A DNA stretch of 64,000 nt from Salinisphaera sp002433465. Its GTDB lineage: Bacteria; Pseudomonadota; Gammaproteobacteria; Nevskiales; Salinisphaeraceae. A program made the position numbers and the translations under genes. The DNA lies in NCBI RefSeq assembly GCF_040361435.1, contig NZ_APNL01000005.1, forward strand, positions 124,001-188,000, given 5' to 3'. The notes below the pieces were generated by a model that searched no databases, was not told the origin of the DNA, and saw only the letters and a program-made list of their open reading frames with translations. Shown piece by piece: positions 61,907 through 64,000 of this stretch; positions within the stretch are counted from its first letter, which is position 1; each line of letters opens with the position of its first letter.

Positions 61907-62923
61907 TCAGCCCATCGTCAACACCACGCGAAAACGCGCTTCGTTGCTGATCATGCGGGCATAGGCTTCGTTGACGTCGGCCAGCGGATAGGTCTCGATC
62001 CGGGTTTCGATATCGCGCAGCGCCGAAAAACCCAGCGTGTCCTGGGAATCCTGGGGTGCGCCGCTCGGATGCCCGGCCACGCTGCGCCGTGCCATGAGCA
62101 GCTGGAACGGGGATACCTCGATCGGCTCGGGCGAAGCCCCCACCACCAGCAGCTGGCCGTTCACGCCCAGCCCGTCGATAACCGAACTCATCAGCTTGGG
62201 GTTCGGCGCAGTGGCCAGAATCACCCGCGCGCCGCCAAGCGCCTGCAGTGCCTCGGCGGCGTCCTGTGCTTCGGTATCGATATAGGTATCCGCGCCGAGG
62301 TCGAGCGCCAGCTCCTTTTTGTCGGTTCCACGCGACAGGGCGACGGTATGAAAGCCCATCGCATAGGCATATTGAACGGCCAGATGCCCGAGCCCGCCCA
62401 CGCCGAGCACCGCCACCACGTCGCCGGGCTGCGCGCCCGAGTTGCGTAGCGCATTGTAGGTGGTCACCCCGGCACACAGCAGCGGTGCGGCCGCGACCGA
62501 GGACAGGGCATCGGGGATGGCAACCAGCGCCTCGGCCGGCGCGATCATGTATTCCGCGTAGCCGCCGTCGTAGGAAATGCCGCAGATCTGCTGATGGGCA
62601 CAGGTCACGAAATCGCCGCGCCGGCAGGAGTCACAGGCAAAACAATGTCCACCATGCCAGCCCACGCCCACGCGCTGGCCCACCTGCCAGTGGTCGACAT
62701 CGTCGCCGACCGCGTCGATCACCCCGGCGACTTCGTGGCCGGGCACGCGTGGATAATCGAGCCCCGGAAAACCGCCTTCCTTGACGAACGCATCGGAATG
62801 ACAAATCCCGCAGGCTTCGATACGAACCCGAACCTGGGCCTCGCCCGGATCGGGAATATGCCGATCGACCAGTTGGAAGTCGCCGCCCGCCGCATTGATC
62901 TGAGCCACCTTCATTTGCGCCAT
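61907..62923 (-). CDS. zinc-dependent alcohol dehydrogenase
   Basis: A 338-residue medium-chain dehydrogenase. Catalytic zinc: EACGICHSDAFVKEG and GHEVAG; structural zinc: CFACDSCRRGDFVTC; NAD fold: VVAVLGVGGLGHLAVQYAYAMG. It oxidises alcohols or reduces aldehydes; the layout resembles AdhA/YahK-type enzymes. AGGAG lies 11 bases before the ATG at 62923. A second ATG 9 bases later is also possible. The much longer open frame upstream is spurious. Confidence 0.92.
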   Translation of the reverse strand: MAQMKVAQINAAGGDFQLVDRHIPDPGEAQVRVRIEACGICHSDAFVKEGGFPGLDYPRVPGHEVAGVIDAVGDDVDHWQVGQRVGVGWHGGHCFACDSCRRGDFVTCAHQQICGISYDGGYAEYMIAPAEALVAIPDALSSVAAAPLLCAGVTTYNALRNSGAQPGDVVAVLGVGGLGHLAVQYAYAMGFHTVALSRGTDKKELALDLGADTYIDTEAQDAAEALQALGGARVILATAPNPKLMSSVIDGLGVNGQLLVVGASPEPIEVSPFQLLMARRSVAGHPSGAPQDSQDTLGFSALRDIETRIETYPLADVNEAYARMISNEARFRVVLTMG

Positions 62924-63049
62924 GTCACCCAGCTCCTGAGTTTTGGTTGAACGCTTTCGACCATACCACCCCGCGCGACGAGCGCACCGCCGGGCGCCGT
63001 CCGAAATACAGTGCTTGCCTCCAATCCGAGGGCGTCGCACTATCTCGCC

Positions 63050-64000
63050 ATGTCGATACGTCAAATCAGTGCCGTCACGCTGTTCGTGACGGACATGGCA
63101 CGCAGCTGTGCCTTTTATCGGGGGCTGGGGTTCGAGCTGAAATTCGGCGGCGAGGAGGCGGGTTTTTCCAGCTTTCATGCTGGCGAGAGCTTTCTTAACC
63201 TCAGCGCGGGGGACAAGGCACGGCCGGGCGGCGGCCTGACGATATTTTATGTCGACGACGTCGATACCCAGTACGAACGGGCGCTCGCGGCAGGACTCAA
63301 GCCGGATTTCGAGCCGGCCGATGCGCCCTGGGACGAACGCTATTTCCATATCCACGACCCGGACGGCTATACGCTGTCGTTCGCCACGCCGCTGGCCGAG
63401 TACCGACGCCACAAGCGGCGGCTGCGTGAATGCGTGGGCATCGATGGCTGTCCGGGCGGCTGGATCGCGGTGTCGCACGAAGGTGCCTTCGTCGATCGCG
63501 ATCTGGCCAACCTGCTCAACCGCCTGGCTCCGGCCGTGGTCGCGATCGACATGCCCATCGGCCTGGCCGACGAACAACAGACCCGCGGCTGCGACCATGC
63601 CGCGCGCCAGCTATTGGCCGGCCGGCGCGCGACCAGCGTGTTTCCAACCCCGGTACGCGCGGCGTTGCTCGGCCGCGATCACGGCGAGGCCAGCGCCATC
63701 AACGCCGAATACTGTGGCAAGCGCCTGTCGGCCCAGACCTACAACCTGCTGCCCAAGATTCGCGAACTCGACGACCTGCTGCGCCGTTCGGCCTACTGGC
63801 AGGCGCGTCTGTACGAAACCCATCCCGAAGTCAGCTTTGCGGCCATGAACGGCGGCGAGGCGCTTGCCGACCCCAAGCGCAGCAGCACCGGCCACCTCCA
63901 GCGACGCGAACTCATCGCCGCCCACTTCGGCCGCGATGCCTTTGCCAACGCTCGCGCCCTGGTGTCGAAGCAGCAGGCCGGCGACGACGATATCGCCGAT
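63050..64000 (+). CDS. fusion of a VOC domain with a DUF429 domain, 3' end outside window
   Basis: An uninterrupted frame of 317 codons to the window edge. Residues 1-115 are a glyoxalase-fold domain (ISAVTLFVTDMARSCAFYRGLGFEL, NLSAGDKARPGGGLTIFYVDDVD, YFHIHDPDGYTLSFATPL). After a basic linker (AEYRRHKRRLRE) residues from about 128 are DUF429: CVGIDGCPGGWIAV, VVAIDMPIGLAD, SVFPTPVRAALL, YETHPEVSFAAMNGG. DUF429 is predicted to have an RNase H-like fold. Reading frame was checked line by line across the join and no stop occurs. An internal GTG at the DUF429 start could still give a second product. Confidence 0.82.
   Translation, partial: MSIRQISAVTLFVTDMARSCAFYRGLGFELKFGGEEAGFSSFHAGESFLNLSAGDKARPGGGLTIFYVDDVDTQYERALAAGLKPDFEPADAPWDERYFHIHDPDGYTLSFATPLAEYRRHKRRLRECVGIDGCPGGWIAVSHEGAFVDRDLANLLNRLAPAVVAIDMPIGLADEQQTRGCDHAARQLLAGRRATSVFPTPVRAALLGRDHGEASAINAEYCGKRLSAQTYNLLPKIRELDDLLRRSAYWQARLYETHPEVSFAAMNGGEALADPKRSSTGHLQRRELIAAHFGRDAFANARALVSKQQAGDDDIAD

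Overview
This is a GC-rich (roughly 60-65% by eye), gene-dense stretch of bacterial chromosome carrying about 65 protein genes and one tRNA. I see no CRISPR array, insertion sequence, integrase or prophage gene. The gene set is gammaproteobacterial: a fused nuoCD inside an E. coli-order nuoA-N operon, hslR (Hsp15), uup, rmuC, htpG, a PilA-type pilin and NAD-salvage pncB/pncA. A halophilic or marine lineage such as Salinisphaera would fit, but that is a guess from gene content and not a demonstrated placement.

Layout. 1-5.7 kb: the end of a dienelactone hydrolase gene, a lipoprotein, an orphan type IV pilin, hslR opposite a DUF3634 gene, a glutathione transferase, a ComEA-like secreted protein, a histone-deacetylase-family hydrolase and a small secreted protein. 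5.8-9.9 kb: thiC, then a pncB-pncA NAD-salvage pair. 10-16 kb is a lipid-flavoured block: two tandem DUF374 acyltransferase-fold genes, a fatty-acyl-AMP ligase with its own carrier domain in an operon with a cytochrome P450, and a divergent phosphopantetheinyl transferase able in principle to activate that carrier domain. 16-25 kb: a Nudix hydrolase, an LpxH-like hydrolase, purD, a three-gene retropepsin / inactive-transglutaminase / ATP-grasp operon, a PmtA-like methyltransferase, an acireductone dioxygenase and aconitase. 25.6-40.8 kb: the complete complex I operon nuoA-N, ending in a DUF4019 lipoprotein gene coupled to nuoN. 40.8-45.8 kb: an acetyltransferase, an FAD-linked 2-hydroxyacid dehydrogenase and a YfcH epimerase in one run, then tRNA-Gly(CCC), a lipoprotein and a quinone reductase. 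46-48.2 kb: a glycosyltransferase overlapping a UDP-sulfoquinovose synthase, the signature of sulfolipid synthesis. 49.3-52.9 kb: a tight four-gene operon of a CstA-family transporter, a Cys-Cys thioredoxin-like protein, a cory-CC-star protein and an ArsA/Get3-type ATPase. 53-64 kb: a MoeB with N-terminal rhodanese, rmuC, uup, small secreted or anchored proteins, htpG, glyoxalase-fold proteins, a zinc alcohol dehydrogenase, and at the right edge an uninterrupted fusion of a glyoxalase domain to DUF429.

The least explained systems are the CstA/CC/cory-CC-star/ArsA operon, the P450-ligase-phosphopantetheinyl transferase group, the sulfolipid pair outside an evident phototroph, the retropepsin/transglutaminase/ATP-grasp operon and the VOC-DUF429 fusion. 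All functional claims are from motif recognition by eye; no database search was run.
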